NCBI GenBank assembly: GCA_039654915.1
Contig: CM077595.1
Span: forward strand, 44,175,501-44,239,500
Direction of reading: 5' to 3'
DNA length: 64,000 nt
Source of the DNA: Aquilaria yunnanensis
Lineage: Eukaryota; Streptophyta; Magnoliopsida; Malvales; Thymelaeaceae
Shown here: in pieces, positions 19,401 to 30,608 of the stretch
Position numbering within the stretch: the first letter of the stretch is position 1
How the letters are laid out: each line of letters starts with the position of its first letter
Notes under the pieces: generated by a model
The model's database searches: none
Told to the model about the DNA's origin: nothing
Seen by the model: the letters and a program-made list of their open reading frames with translations, nothing else
Translations under genes and position numbers: made by a program

Positions 19401-21971
19401 TAACAGACGCTGGACCTCGGTTTTGACAAAGTTGCTCTTGTGAGCTGAGATGCTTCGTTTCTTTTGCCGGATAGGTTTTGCTTTCAGGCTTACTTTGAGG
19501 CTATGCTGTACTATGCCAGGGTTTACCCCTGGCATATCTTTCGGCGAGTAGGCAAACAGATCTTTATTTTTCAGCAGAAAGGATACAAGGTTTTCCTTCT
19601 CACCTTCGGCCAAGCTCTTCCCTATTCGGGTAGATTGTCCTGGGATAAGTTCTACTGTTTCCATTTCCGCTTTTGCGAGATCTTCTTCTTTGCCTTTTTC
19701 TGGCGCCTTTGCGTCCATTGTTTGTGCGAAGTTGCTCGCCAGAGCCTTTCGTGCTTTCACAAACACCTTTCTCACCTCGGCCTGGTCTATGAAGATCTCT
19801 GCATCTCCATCCTTGGTGGCGAATGTGACAGTCAAGTACTTCACATCAGGGCGAATGTGCAGGTTTCCCTATGTCTGCCTTCCAAGGATGGCGTTGTATG
19901 AGGACGGGACGTCCATGACGATGAACCTCGCCATTGTGGAGGCGTACAACTCAGCTGCTCCATCTACCGAAGTCCCTTTCATCATCAGTGGGAGGTCGAT
20001 CGATCCGAGAATGGGCAGTTCGGATGGTCCAACCCCGAAGGTGGGCGAGGTGACTGGCTTAAGGTCGCTGCTGGAGATGCCTAAGCTCGGCAGTAAGTGC
20101 GAGAATAGGACGTCCGCATTTGATCCGTCATCAAGTAGCACCCTTTTGACGTCCCAGTTCCCTATCCTCGCCATGATCAGTAGTGGATCGTCGTAGGGAA
20201 AGACGATAGTGGATCCATCTTTGCGGGCCAGCTTCTTTGCTGGATTTTGATATTCCATGACTGCAATTTCTCTGGCCCCCCGCTTTCTTTCCGAGGATGG
20301 GAGCCCCGTGGTGATCGTTTGGATAACCCCTGTCGGAGGTGGAGGGCGCCTTTTTGGACTTCGGTTTCTCCGCCTGTCGGAGTCATAGTCCTCATCTTCG
20401 GCCCTTTCTTCCTCCACTTTTCTGCCTTTCAGGGATGGCATCCGCAGGTATTTCCGAAGTTGGCCCTGCTTTATCAGCGACTCTATGTACTTCTTCAGCT
20501 GGAAGCAGTCTTCGGTGTCATGACCGTGGTCGCGATGAAACTGGCAGAACTTCTTTGCATTCTTCTTATTATCAGCGGTCATGGCCCTTGGCCGCCGAAT
20601 TTGCGTCCCTTGCCTTTCCAGCGCCATGAGGATGTTGGTCCGTGTAGTGCTCAGTGGTGTGAAACTTTGGGTTTTCCTTCCCCGCATCCTCCGAGGTCGT
20701 CCTGCCTGTTCGGTCGGATGCCGAGCTTGTTGATTGGACTCTTCGGCGCGGTGGTGATCGGACTTCGGCCCAGCCATTCTTAGTTCCTCGGCGGTCATGT
20801 GCTGTACTGCCCTTCGGTAAAATTCTCCGAGGGTCTCAGGGGGGTCCTTTGAGAACTCATAGAATAGCTGTGAGTCTCGCCGAAGGCCCCGTGTCATGGC
20901 AAGAATGCGGATTTCGGGCCGGAAGTCTAGGACGCTCAGAGCTTCCCTGTTGAATCTTTCGACATACTCTCGGATGGTTTCTCCGTTCCACTGCTCTATG
21001 TCGAACATCTGGACATGCATCTTCGCAGTAGGTCGACTCCCAAGGAATTGCTGCGTGAAGGCCGTGGACAACTCCTGGAACTCAGTGATGGTTCCTGAAG
21101 GCAATGAGTTGTACTATGCAGTTGCTGGCCCTGTGAGGGTGACTTCGAAGCACTTGCACATGGTAGCGTCGTCAGCACCGTGCATTATCATGCTACGTCT
21201 GTACTTCGTCAGATGGGCCTATGGATCAGTACGGCCATCATAAATCTCTAACCGAGGTACTCTGAAGTCACCTGGCATGGCTGCCTCAACAACGGCCTGA
21301 ATAAATGGGGAGTCATCTTCGCAGAATGTTCCCGGAAGTCTGGCCCAAACGGGTTTTCTGGCCATTTGTTTCGCCACCCTATCTAGCCGTGCTAATATCC
21401 TCTCCATAAGCACTGTGGCACTAGGCCCTTCTTCAGGGAAGGGAGATTGCCGGTGCCTCTTCGGGGAGCGAGTTCGGCGCTGAGGGGACAGGGACCTAGC
21501 CTTAGGCAGCGAACTTCTTTGCTGCAAGACCCTCGGTCGCTTAGACCTCTTCTGCCCCACAGGCTGTTTCCCGAGGGGCGTATTTTCTGTGGACGATTCT
21601 TCGTGTGGATCTCCGCTTCCCAAACTGCAATGAGTAGACTTCGGGCTCTTCTCTTGAGGGCGTGCAGGTGAGGGAGGTCTTTGGGCCTGTGTCTGCTGTG
21701 ACCACCTTTGGTCGATCTGCTGTGTCATTTCAGCCACGACCGAACGCTGAAACTCCCTCATAAAGCTCATAGTGATTACTAGAGGGCGGTCTTCCTCGGG
21801 CACAGAAGTCCCTGGGAGTGTTTGCTCAGCAGCCGGTTGTGTCTCAGGCGCGGACGGAGACCTCGGGAGTCCCTTGTCCTTAGAACGCTGAGTTTCAACG
21901 ACAGCAATCTCAGAGCGGGTTCCCACAGACGGCGCCAAATGATGGCCGGGGGCCTCATCGTTTAGAGTCAT
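16489..21971 (-). pseudogene. gag-pol: Gag-pol of D, five disabling lesions
   Basis: Same domain order as A: gag, CX2HX4HX4C knuckle, DDGS protease, RT with YVDD, degenerate RNase H, second RNase H (HVDGAS), integrase, GPY module. I start at ATG 21971 inside the LTR because the frame is open from there through the PBS into gag; the Met matching the A start is internal. Lesions: TAG at 21219-21221 (Gln codon), TAG at 21114-21116 (Trp codon), TAG at 19869-19871 (Gln codon), TAG at 18153-18155 just before the second RNase H, and a 16-base deletion near 16870 shifting the frame before the integrase C-terminus. The terminal stop is at 16489-16491. Confidence 0.92.
21920..21937 (-). promoter_or_regulatory. 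Primer binding site of D
   Basis: Minus strand TGGCGCCGTCTGTGGGAA, two bases after the LTR end. The first nine bases complement a plant tRNA-Asp 3' end (ACGGCGCCA). Confidence 0.75.
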
Positions 21972-22815
21972 GGTGACTGTTGGAGAGACTTCTAGGAGGA
22001 AGAACGCTTGGAGGATGGTTCGCCCTTGGGAGAGTGCCTGAAAGTCTAGAAATAAAGGGTTAGGAGGCCCCCGGAATGTGTTTCCGGGGGGGGAGCCTCC
22101 GACGCCCAAGTCAGTGGTGGCTGAGAAAGGCAGAGGAAATAGCACAAAAGGGGCTGAAGAGTCTCGCCTGGTGATTTTCTCAGAGTCTGGGAGTCAGACC
22201 TTTGCAAACCAACCTCTTGCCAAGTATTTATTTTCCGGTATTTATAGGAGTGCCTAGCCCGTTCAGATCGCGACACGTGTTCGGTCGGATGTTCCCTGAG
22301 TTTCTGGGCATAGGGGACTGATAGCTGGTAGCAGGTTGCCTTGAGCCTTGTGCTGAGATGGGCCATGATGTGATTTTGATGGCGTCAGCATGTCAGAGCG
22401 CCTATTGAGGCGGCTTTATGACGTCTGTGAAAGGACGTGTCAGAGGCTTCCTTAAATGCTTCCTTAAATGCTCCTGCCGTACTCCCAAGGTCCTTGGGCG
22501 AGGTCGTCCTTTGGTACGGATGGTGCCTTTTCGGGAAACACGCCCTCAGTTCGGGGGTACCCAGCTTCAGGGAGTTCCGCCTTCGAGGAGATCATATTCG
22601 GCCCGCAATAGCTGGTGCCTCTTTTCCGAAGGTGATCTGTTTACAACCTCGGGGGGCTAGTAGTATCCTCAAGTTTCCTGGCGTGCCGGGCTCAGAGCTC
22701 TTCGGCTATCTCCCGAGGTGTATGATCCCACCTTTTCTCGGGTAGCGCCAGTTTCTACTGGCCATTCTTGTGGCAGGGAGTTTGGCCAGATAGAGGCGAT
22801 AGCCTTTGGCTATCA
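21940..22815 (-). repeat. 5' LTR of D (876 bp)
   Basis: Partner of 11966-12841. TATTTATA at 22239-22246 is TATAAATA on the minus strand, the likely promoter. The perfect palindromic hairpin at the U3 end is 22798-22814. Confidence 0.95.
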
Positions 22816-22942
22816 CCTTGTTTCTCACATCAGGTGACACATGTCACCCGGCGACTGGCAAACAGTCACGTCCATTACACCAATCACGTCTCTTCGCCTT
22901 CAAGGGATCGTTATGGCGACGCTTTGCCTGCCTCATTCGGTC

Positions 22943-22950
22943 TATATAAA
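22943..22950 (+). promoter_or_regulatory. TATA box of the BC antisense gene
   Basis: TATATAAA about 250 bases before ATG 23199, in a conserved context (TTCGGTC before it) also found inverted in X at 49755-49762. Confidence 0.6.
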
Positions 22951-23198
22951 CCCTTCCTCCTCAGTTTTTTCCATACTTTTGTTCTTTTGCTATCTTTTGC
23001 TCTCGAGTTTCCTTTTGTTTCTTTCTTTTTTCAGCAGCAGAGCGATTTTCAGGGATACTTGCAGTGGTCTTTTCAAAGTTCATACATTGTTTCGAGCTCG
23101 ATGGGTCTTTTTTCTGAAGTCCTTCTTCAGTATCTTTTGTGTCTCTTCCCAATTCTTTTTCTTTTGCTTCCCTGAGGTTAGATTTCCTCTTTCTGACC

Positions 23199-24152
23199 AT
23201 GTCTGATCCAGTCCCGCTTATGTCTGTTTGACCTGTCCCTGAGAGTTGGCTTCCCCTTAACTCTCACCCAAGTTATGCTACTTTAGAGAAGTTAAAGAAT
23301 TGGATAGCCAAATTCTTTCTCCCCTCTTATTCTGTCACTAGGCTACCTAGTCCCGGTATGCCTAGTTACATGAATCATTCGGATGAGGTTACCATCTTTT
23401 GGGCCCAGCTGAAGGCCAGACTTCTGTATCCTCTGCCGAATATGGTTTGCGAGTTCTACCAATTCCATGGCATAGCTGTGAATCAACTTCCTCTGAAGTC
23501 CTATTCTTACTTCAACGCCTTCCTCTGCATGTATGAGGTCTTCAAGATAGAGCCTCACTCCATCTTCATCATGCAATATTACAAACTCCACCCCATCCCG
23601 AAGGGTGGGTTCTACTTCTAGCTTCCTCAGGGATCTGGGAGCAGGAAATACACGTTCAACTTCGGAACAAAGGACAGCTGGCGAGGGTGGCAAAAGAAGT
23701 TTTTCTTCCTAAAGCTCGATGAGAAATGGAAGCATGTGCCGACCAAACGGGCCTTGGGCACTTTGGGTATAGATGTAGTTGATCTTAGGAAACTGCTAAC
23801 CTTAGAGTTAGAAGTCCAGTTCAAGGAGTTCGACAGCCACATTCGGGCTCTCGCGGACTTGGATCTCGAGGTCCCTCTGCATTCCTTGTACCTCTTCCCC
23901 ATGAGATGGAACTTCATGACTGAAGAGGTCCTTCAGGAGCTGGGGGTGCTCAAGGAACATGTTATCGACCTAAACATGCCAAAGCCTCCTTTTGACAGGA
24001 AGAAGGCATGGTTGGTAATGCTCATTCAGGGTGAACTCACGTATTCGACTCTTCAATTACAAGTCTTTTATTCCTCGGCTAGGCCGAGAAAATGGAGCAG
24101 CAGAAGAAGAATCCAACGCCAAAAAGGAAGAAGGTGCTTGGGGGATCCTCTT
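23199..24152 (+). pseudogene. BC antisense gene, exon 1 and start of exon 2
   Basis: From ATG 23199 the frame encodes a short leader, PESWLPL, then FFLPSYSVTRLP, CEFYQFHGIAVNQLP, CMYEVF, DSWRGWQKKFFF and FMTEEVLQELGVLKEH, the same domain as in D and E but clearly more diverged. TGA interrupts codon 11 and TAG lies at 23619-23621. A Lys-rich segment beginning MEQQKKN follows and is cut at 24152 by chromovirus H. The gene resumes at 31601 in the same frame once H and one copy of its CTCTT duplication are ignored. Confidence 0.78.
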
Positions 24153-25139
24153 TGATGCGAACCCCGATGGTATAAAGACCATGAAACTCGCCCAAGATAT
24201 TTTTCAAGCTCCACAAGACATCAAAGAGACTGGGTTTGAAGACCCCCACCCCTAATCAACCTGTGACTAGAAACGAGAAGTATAGAACTCCAAGAACACA
24301 AGCACACTTGTGCACCAAGGCAGTCCGCCAAGAACCAAAGAGAAAACCTCTCCAAAAAGCAATATTATTTCAGCAATAATCTGTGTCTTTACATCCAGAA
24401 TATGTGCCTTTATATAGGCCTAAACTAGGGTTAAAAGCTGGGCAAAATTCGCAGCCTAAATCCCTTAGGAATCCTAGATACAAAGACATAGGAAATCCTA
24501 GTCAAATTAGGACTCTAATTCCTAGTTTGAACAAGTTTAATAAATGCAGCGTATTCAACTTGCCCAAAACGATTTAAAACTATTCCATAGCCTAAATAAC
24601 TTCCTAAATAATGTATCTAAATAGGATTTGAACGAAAACAAAATATAAATACAAGATTAAACCCGAAAACTCCCAAATAGACTTTTTGGGTGCATTTTGG
24701 GCACTTTAAGGTTCTCTCTTGTATCTTCAGCTCCAAGCTTGAATCTTTGAGTTCCAATGGCATGAATCTTCATCTTAGATGTGGTAATGAAGGTCTGGAA
24801 AGTTAGAGCTGAAAAATCCAGCTTGTGGACACAAAATGCATCAAGAACGCTTAAGGTGGCTCAAATGGTGCACTTTGAGTGGTGTCCTTGGTGTCCTTGT
24901 TTTGTGACTTATCTAAGCACTCCAGAACTGAGTACCAAGCATATTCATCATGTCCATATTGTGTCTTGAAAGTTCCAGCAGCTCCTTGTGAAGTTTCATG
25001 TCCATTCTCCATGAAGAAACTTGAAACAAAGCCTTGTAGTGCACTTGAGAGCTCCTTAGCTTTCTTCCTTGTCATAGGCCCACTAGAAACCTTCAATGGG
25101 TCCTTGCCTTCTCCATGTGTGCCTTCCTTGATCATATCA
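24153..25139 (-). repeat. 3' LTR of H (987 bp)
   Basis: Runs TGATGCG...TATCA on the plus strand, same length as its partner. The last 96 codons of pol lie inside it. Confidence 0.95.
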
Positions 25140-27958
25140 ACTCCCCCCTCCTTAGAAGGATTCGTCCACGAATCTGCATGTTCAAATAGAGACAAATCAG
25201 AAACATTAAAAGTAGCACTCACATTATACTCACCCGGCAAGTCTAGCATGTATGCGTTGTCATTGATCTTTTTAATGACTTGGAATGGACCATCTCCTCT
25301 TGGATGGAGCTTAGTCCTCCTTGCAGCTGGAAATCTTTCTTTTCTCATGTGTAACCAAACCCAATCTCCAGGCTCAAACACAACTCTCCTTCGGCCTTGA
25401 TTGGCTTTTTTAGCAACTTGTTGATTTTTGAGTTCAATTTGTTGCTTAACCTTCTCATGCAACTTCTTGATGCTCTCGGCCTTCTTACTACCATCCAAAC
25501 TAGATACCTCATGAGTAGGTAATGGTAAAAGATCCAATGGAGTTAAAGGATTAAAACCATAAACAATCTCAAAAGGTGACAAATTAGTAGTAGAATGCAA
25601 GGATCTATTATAAGCAAATTCTACATGAGGCAAACAATCTTCCCAAGCTTTCAAATTTTTACCAATGATAGCGCTAAGCATGGAACCTAAAGTCCTATTA
25701 GTTACCTCAGTTTGCCCATCAGTTTGTGGGTGACAAGATGTAGAAAACAAAAGCTTAGTTCCTAACTTACCCCACAAAGTCCTCCAAAAGTGGCTTAGAA
25801 ACTTAGTATCTCTATCCGAAACTATTGTTCTAGGAACACCATTAAGTCTAACAATTTCTTTGAAAAACAATTCAGCCACATGAATAGCATCATCAGTTTT
25901 ATTGCATGGAATAAAATGAGCCATCTTAGAAAACCTATCAACAACAAAAAAGATTGAGTCACGGTTTCCTTTAGTCCTAGGCAATCCAACAATGAAGTCC
26001 ATAGAAATATCTACCCATGGATGACTAGGTGTAGGAAGTGGTGTGTATAACCCATGTGAAGTGTGAGTGGATTTTGCCTTCCTACATGCAATGCATTGCT
26101 CACATACCTTCTTCACATCCTTTGCCATATTCGGCCAATGGTAATGTTCCTTCAAAGTATGCAAAGTTTTGGCTTGTCCAAAGTGACCCATAAGTCCTCC
26201 ACAATGAGCTTCCTTTGTGAGCAATTCCCTCAAAGATGTCTTTGGTATGCACAACCTGTTTTCTTGGAAAAGAAAGCCATTAACTTGGTAGAACTTCTCA
26301 AAAGCAAACTTAGAACACTTAGAATAAATCTCACCGAAATCATCATCACTAGCATACAAATCCTTCAAGTGTTCAAAACCCAAAACTTTTGCATCTAAAG
26401 CCGAAAGTAAAGCATACCTTCTTGACAGTGCATCCGCCACTATATTATCCTTACCTTGCTTGTATTTGATAACATATGGGAATGACTCAATAAACTCTAC
26501 CCATTTAGCATGCCTTCTATTCAACTTACCTTGCCCACTAAGAAACTTAAGGGCTTGGTGATCAGTGTGAATCACAAACTCTCTTGGCCACAAATAATGT
26601 TGCCAAGTCTCCAAAGCTCTTACCAAAGCATAGAGCTCCTTGTCATATGTGGGATAGTTCAAGCTAGCACCATTCAACTTCTCACTAAGGTATGCAATGG
26701 GGCGGCCTCCTTGCATCAACACAGCTCCAATGCCTATACCTGAAGCATCACACTCAACTTCAAAAGTATTAGCAAAGTTAGGCAAAGCTAAAAGTGGTGC
26801 ATGGCATAACTTGTCTTTTAACAACCCAAAAGCATCTTCTTGAGCTTTTCCCCACTTAAATCCCACATTCTTCTCTATAACTTCAGTTAGAGGTGCAGCA
26901 ATGGTAGAAAAATTTCTAACAAACTTCCTATAGAAGCTAGCTAACCCATGGAATGATCTCACCTCAGTAATGGATGTTGGCGTCGGCCATTCTTGTATGG
27001 CTCTCACCTTCTCTTGATCTACCTCAATTCCATGTGAACTCACAACAAATCCAAGGAAAACAACTTTGTTAACACAAAAAAAGCACTTCTTCAAGTTAGC
27101 ATACAACTTTTGTCCTCTTAAGGTGCTTAGTACTTGTGTGAGGTGTCCAACATGCTCTTCTAAGTTCTTGCTATATACTAGGATATCATCAAAGTACACA
27201 ACAACAAACTTTCCAATGAAGTCACGCAAGACATGATTCATAAGTCTCATGAAAGTACTAGGAGCATTAGTTAGTCCAAAAGGCATAACTAACCATTCAT
27301 AAAGTCCAAACTTGGTTTTGAAAGTAGTTTTCCATTCATCCCCTTCCCTCATTCTAATTTGATGGTACCCACTTTTTAAATCAATCTTTGAAAACAAAGT
27401 AGAACCATGCAACTCATCAAGCATATCATCAAGTCTAGGAATAGGATGTCTATACTTTACAGTGATCTTGTTGACAGGCCTACAATCCACGCACATGCGC
27501 CATGAGCCATCCTCCTTTGGCACCAAAAGTACAGGCACGGCACAAGGACTCAAACTTTCCCTCACAAGGCCTTTGTCCAACAACTCCTTTACTTGCTTCT
27601 CAATCTCTTTAGTCTCCTCGGGATTGGTTCTATAGGCTGGCCTATTTGGAATTGGTGTTCCCGGGACTAGGTCTATTTGATGCTCAATGCCTCTAATTGG
27701 AGGCAAACCCCTCGGATCTTCAGGGAAAACATCTTCAAAGTCCTGCAACAAAGACACAACAATACTAGGAAGATGTGTTAGATCATTGACAACAAGTAAA
27801 GATTCTTTGTAAATTAAAAGAAGCACTGGTCTTTGTGCTTGAATGGCTTTCCTCACATCACTCATTTTAGCAATATAGCACTCTTTTTTGCCACTCAACT
27901 TCCTCTCATTCTTTTCTCTCGGGAACTCTCCACTCTTCTTCCCCTCATGGTCACTCAC
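24851..27958 (-). CDS. pol: RT-RNase H-integrase of H (1035 aa from first Met)
   Basis: RT about residues 100-300 with YFDD at 255-258. RNase H follows with D404, E441 and D466, here with an intact active site and no second copy. Integrase has H585, H592, C622, C625 and D654, D715, E751. A GPF module and an FNVSDLS segment follow. The C-terminal tail ([16 protein letters not shown]) is encoded by the 3' LTR, as in CRM-type chromoviruses. The frame is the same as gag-PR upstream, separated by a single TAG at 27995-27997, so the Met start is only nominal; the original product was probably one gag-pol polyprotein. No other stop or frameshift is visible. Confidence 0.92.
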   Translation of the reverse strand: MSDHEGKKSGEFPREKNERKLSGKKECYIAKMSDVRKAIQAQRPVLLLIYKESLLVVNDLTHLPSIVVSLLQDFEDVFPEDPRGLPPIRGIEHQIDLVPGTPIPNRPAYRTNPEETKEIEKQVKELLDKGLVRESLSPCAVPVLLVPKEDGSWRMCVDCRPVNKITVKYRHPIPRLDDMLDELHGSTLFSKIDLKSGYHQIRMREGDEWKTTFKTKFGLYEWLVMPFGLTNAPSTFMRLMNHVLRDFIGKFVVVYFDDILVYSKNLEEHVGHLTQVLSTLRGQKLYANLKKCFFCVNKVVFLGFVVSSHGIEVDQEKVRAIQEWPTPTSITEVRSFHGLASFYRKFVRNFSTIAAPLTEVIEKNVGFKWGKAQEDAFGLLKDKLCHAPLLALPNFANTFEVECDASGIGIGAVLMQGGRPIAYLSEKLNGASLNYPTYDKELYALVRALETWQHYLWPREFVIHTDHQALKFLSGQGKLNRRHAKWVEFIESFPYVIKYKQGKDNIVADALSRRYALLSALDAKVLGFEHLKDLYASDDDFGEIYSKCSKFAFEKFYQVNGFLFQENRLCIPKTSLRELLTKEAHCGGLMGHFGQAKTLHTLKEHYHWPNMAKDVKKVCEQCIACRKAKSTHTSHGLYTPLPTPSHPWVDISMDFIVGLPRTKGNRDSIFFVVDRFSKMAHFIPCNKTDDAIHVAELFFKEIVRLNGVPRTIVSDRDTKFLSHFWRTLWGKLGTKLLFSTSCHPQTDGQTEVTNRTLGSMLSAIIGKNLKAWEDCLPHVEFAYNRSLHSTTNLSPFEIVYGFNPLTPLDLLPLPTHEVSSLDGSKKAESIKKLHEKVKQQIELKNQQVAKKANQGRRRVVFEPGDWVWLHMRKERFPAARRTKLHPRGDGPFQVIKKINDNAYMLDLPGEYNVSATFNVSDLSLFEHADSWTNPSKEGGVDMIKEGTHGEGKDPLKVSSGPMTRKKAKELSSALQGFVSSFFMENGHETSQGAAGTFKTQYGHDEYAWYSVLECLDKSQNKDTKDTTQSAPFEPP

Positions 27959-27994
27959 CTCACTTGTTCTCTCATTTTGTCTCTCGGCTTTCCC

Positions 27995-29617
27995 CTATTC
28001 ACTCTTGCCCTCAACTTTCCCCTCATTTATTTTTCTCTCAACCTTACTTTGAAGTTTCCTTTGATCCTCCAAAACTTGTTGTGGTGAAAGTGGGCTAAGT
28101 GTAACCGGCCTTCCTTCATGGAAAAATGAGTACAAGTTTTTCTCTCCATCATGTGTGACCTTCTTATCAAATTGCCACGGCCTTCCAAGCAAAATATGGC
28201 AAGCATGCATAGGAACAACATCACAAAGAATTTCATCATGGTAAGTACCAATTTTGAATTTAACCGAAACTTGCTTTACCACTTTTACCTCCCCAGCATC
28301 ATTCAACCATTGAAGCTTATATGGTTGTGGGTGTTTTTGTGTTGGAAGCTTCAATTTCTCCACCATGGTTGAACTTGCTACATTGGTGCAACTCCCTCCA
28401 TCAACAATGAGGCTGCACACTTGATCTTTAATTCGGCATCTAGTGTGAAAGATGCACTCTCTTTGATTGGCCTCCTCCTTGGCTTGCACACTTAGAGCTC
28501 TCCTAGCAACAAAAGCAAAGTCACCCTCCTCGGGCTCAAGTGTGTCTTGCTCATCCTCCTCCAATGGTGGGGTCTCCTCCATGGCATCCTCCTCCTCGGA
28601 TTTGATCTCACCATCATCTTTGAGAATCATCACCTTTTTGTTAAGACAATCTCTCATGTAGTGCCCCTTGCCTCTACACTTGAAGCACTCAATCTCCCTT
28701 GACTTTGGCACATCTTTGGGTGGCACCTTGGGCTTGTCTTGTTGAAGCCGAGACATGCTTCCCTTGGTAGCCTCCATTCTTGGCTTTGGTGCCTCCTTGC
28801 TCCATGTTCCCCTCCATGTGGAACTCCCTCCTTGAGCCATCTTGGATGCCTTAGACCTCTTCATGATTCTTTCGGCCTTGGTGGCATGGTGAAGCAAATC
28901 CTCCATGTTGACATATGGCACCATCTCCACTTTGTTGGCAATCTCATGGTTAAGGCCATTGATGAATCTAGCAATGGTTGCCTCCTCATCCTCAATGATA
29001 TTGGCTCGGGTTAGTGTCATCTCCAAGTCCTTGTGATAGTCCTCCACACTCCTTTGGCCTTGCACAAGCCTTTGAAGTTTGAGGTGTTGATCTCTATAGT
29101 AGTAACTTGGGACGAATCTCCTTCTCATCATGGCTTTAAGAGCTCTCCATGTATTGATGGGTTCCTCCTCATTCCTCCTTCTAGAAATGACAACCTGGTT
29201 CCACCATACAAGAGCATAATCAGTGAATTCAATAGTAGCCAATTTAATTTTCTTTTCCTCAGAATAGTGATGGCACTCAAACACCATCTCAATCTTTTGC
29301 TCCCACTCCCAATATGTATCCGGATCACTCCTCCCTTGAAAAGGTGGAATGGACAATTTGATGGAGCTTAGATTGTTGTCCTCCCTTGGCTCCCCCCTCC
29401 TTGGAAGCCCATGGTCATGCCAATGTCCTTCTTCCTCCTCGGGTTCTTCTCTCCTTGGACCTCTCCTTGGTTGCAAGATGGGATTTGGTCTCCTTGGCAA
29501 CCTCAAGTCAATGTCTTCAATCCTCCCAACAAGCCTATTGAGAGTTTCTTGAAGCTCTCTCATGGTTGGCTCATCATTGTTTCTCACTTCCATCCTCCTA
29601 TCCTCTTGGCCCTCCAT
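27995..29617 (-). CDS. gag: Gag-protease of H (540 aa)
   Basis: After a basic/acidic N-terminus comes a retrotransposon gag domain (IPPFQGRSDPDTYWEWE, then ALVWWNQV), then a CCHC zinc knuckle (CFKCRGKGHYMRDC) about two thirds along. The aspartic protease region has VDGGSCTNVAS, where the Thr of DTG is Gly. The ORF ends at TAG 27995-27997, in frame with the RT ORF. Either a recent nonsense mutation or stop suppression would explain it; a mutation is simpler because CRM gag-pol is normally one frame. Confidence 0.9.
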   Translation of the reverse strand: MEGQEDRRMEVRNNDEPTMRELQETLNRLVGRIEDIDLRLPRRPNPILQPRRGPRREEPEEEEGHWHDHGLPRRGEPREDNNLSSIKLSIPPFQGRSDPDTYWEWEQKIEMVFECHHYSEEKKIKLATIEFTDYALVWWNQVVISRRRNEEEPINTWRALKAMMRRRFVPSYYYRDQHLKLQRLVQGQRSVEDYHKDLEMTLTRANIIEDEEATIARFINGLNHEIANKVEMVPYVNMEDLLHHATKAERIMKRSKASKMAQGGSSTWRGTWSKEAPKPRMEATKGSMSRLQQDKPKVPPKDVPKSREIECFKCRGKGHYMRDCLNKKVMILKDDGEIKSEEEDAMEETPPLEEDEQDTLEPEEGDFAFVARRALSVQAKEEANQRECIFHTRCRIKDQVCSLIVDGGSCTNVASSTMVEKLKLPTQKHPQPYKLQWLNDAGEVKVVKQVSVKFKIGTYHDEILCDVVPMHACHILLGRPWQFDKKVTHDGEKNLYSFFHEGRPVTLSPLSPQQVLEDQRKLQSKVERKINEGKVEGKSE

Positions 29618-30594
29618 ACTCCTGAAAATTCAAAGATCCTCACAAGCACTCACCTCACGTGTTTCACTCAAAATATGAACACTCAAAACACTCAATTTGT
29701 TAGTGAGATATTGTTATTCAAAGAGTTCTCAAAAGTTCTAAGAAAACTATCCTCAAAGTACACAAGAAAACTTGAATTTTTGAAGAACTATTTTGACTCC
29801 AAAAGAGGTGGGCTAAACAAGCTTTAAAAGACTCTAGGAAGCTCTTGCAATTGATGATCACAAGAACCACAAAGAAAGCTTTTTGGCTAGAAAACAATGG
29901 GATAGGTTTTTGGGCACGAAAACTTTCAACACTTTGTAAAAAAAACCTTCTTTTCAGCAAGCTCTTTCCTTTGTACTTTTCTTTTTGTCTTTGTTCTTTT
30001 TCTCTTTTCTTTCTTTTTTTTTTCTCCTTTTTTTTTTCCCTCTTTTTGCTTGCTATTTTGATGCTAACCAAACGTTCTCTTTGAAATTCCTGACTGTCAA
30101 AGACAAAAAGTTAGAATTCTTTTCGGCCAAGACAAGAAACTATTGAAATTTGCACAACTGGAAATCAACGTTGGTTATACGAAACCAATTTGAAATCAAC
30201 ATTGGTTGCGTAAAACCAATTTGAAATCAACGTTGGTTGTACCGTAACTTCCTCAATTTGGATCCTTCTCTTTTTTTTGGTGTTTTCTGGACTCTAAGAT
30301 GCTGGAAACAATGAAAACAGAAGAGATTAATAGGGCTGGAAACAAAACAAAAAGAGAAGAATTAAACAAGAACAAACAAGTAGAAATCGAGAACACAAGG
30401 TGACATGGATTGACTTCTTTTTGTTGTTTTTGTGATTTTCAGACTTGAACAAGGATGGAATAAAAAGAACAGACCTGAAACAAGAAGAAAACAGATTAAA
30501 ACAGAGAATTAAAACATGAAAATTACTGGACAGAATTTGAAAGAAAAATGAAGGGAGACAAGAACACAAGATATGTCCTTCAATGGAACTTGTG
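29618..30594 (-). other. Leader of H between PBS and gag
   Basis: About 980 bases without a protein-like ORF. It contains a pyrimidine-rich tract at 29980-30055 (purine-rich on the transcript strand) and the 31-bp repeat described separately. Confidence 0.6.
30161..30243. repeat. 31-bp tandem repeat, about 2.7 copies, in H leader
   Basis: Unit GAAATCAACGTTGGTT plus ATACGAAACCAATTT; copies start at 30161, 30192 and 30223. TTGGTT and AACCAA make each unit a short inverted repeat. Confidence 0.8.
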
Positions 30595-30606
30595 GCTCTG
30601 ATACCA
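30595..30606 (-). promoter_or_regulatory. Primer binding site of H (initiator tRNA-Met)
   Basis: Minus strand TGGTATCAGAGC two bases after the LTR end, the standard tRNA-iMet complement of plant LTR elements. Confidence 0.92.
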
Positions 30607-30608
30607 AC

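Larger units (their letters stand above)
11966..22815 (-). mobile_element. Element D: complete Tat-like retrotransposon (10,850 bp) with TSD CCTTG
   Basis: Both LTRs are 876 bp (11966-12841 and 21940-22815) and the whole is flanked by CCTTG at 11961-11965 and 22816-22820. On the minus strand: 5' LTR, PBS, gag-pol (pseudogene), hairpin-repeat spacer, antisense gene on the plus strand, PPT, 3' LTR. A manual count gives about 28 differences between the LTRs (3.2%), mostly transitions. It inserted into the BC leader between PPT and TATA box. Confidence 0.95.

Noticed and set aside
22437..22745. About 100-codon ORFs repeated in D, A and E LTRs on the plus strand
   Set aside because: They recur only because the LTRs are homologous, are frameshifted between copies and run against LTR transcription.
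30001..30070. Pyrimidine tract as a poly(A) tail of a LINE or SINE
   Set aside because: It lies inside the H leader without a target duplication or upstream LINE/SINE sequence.
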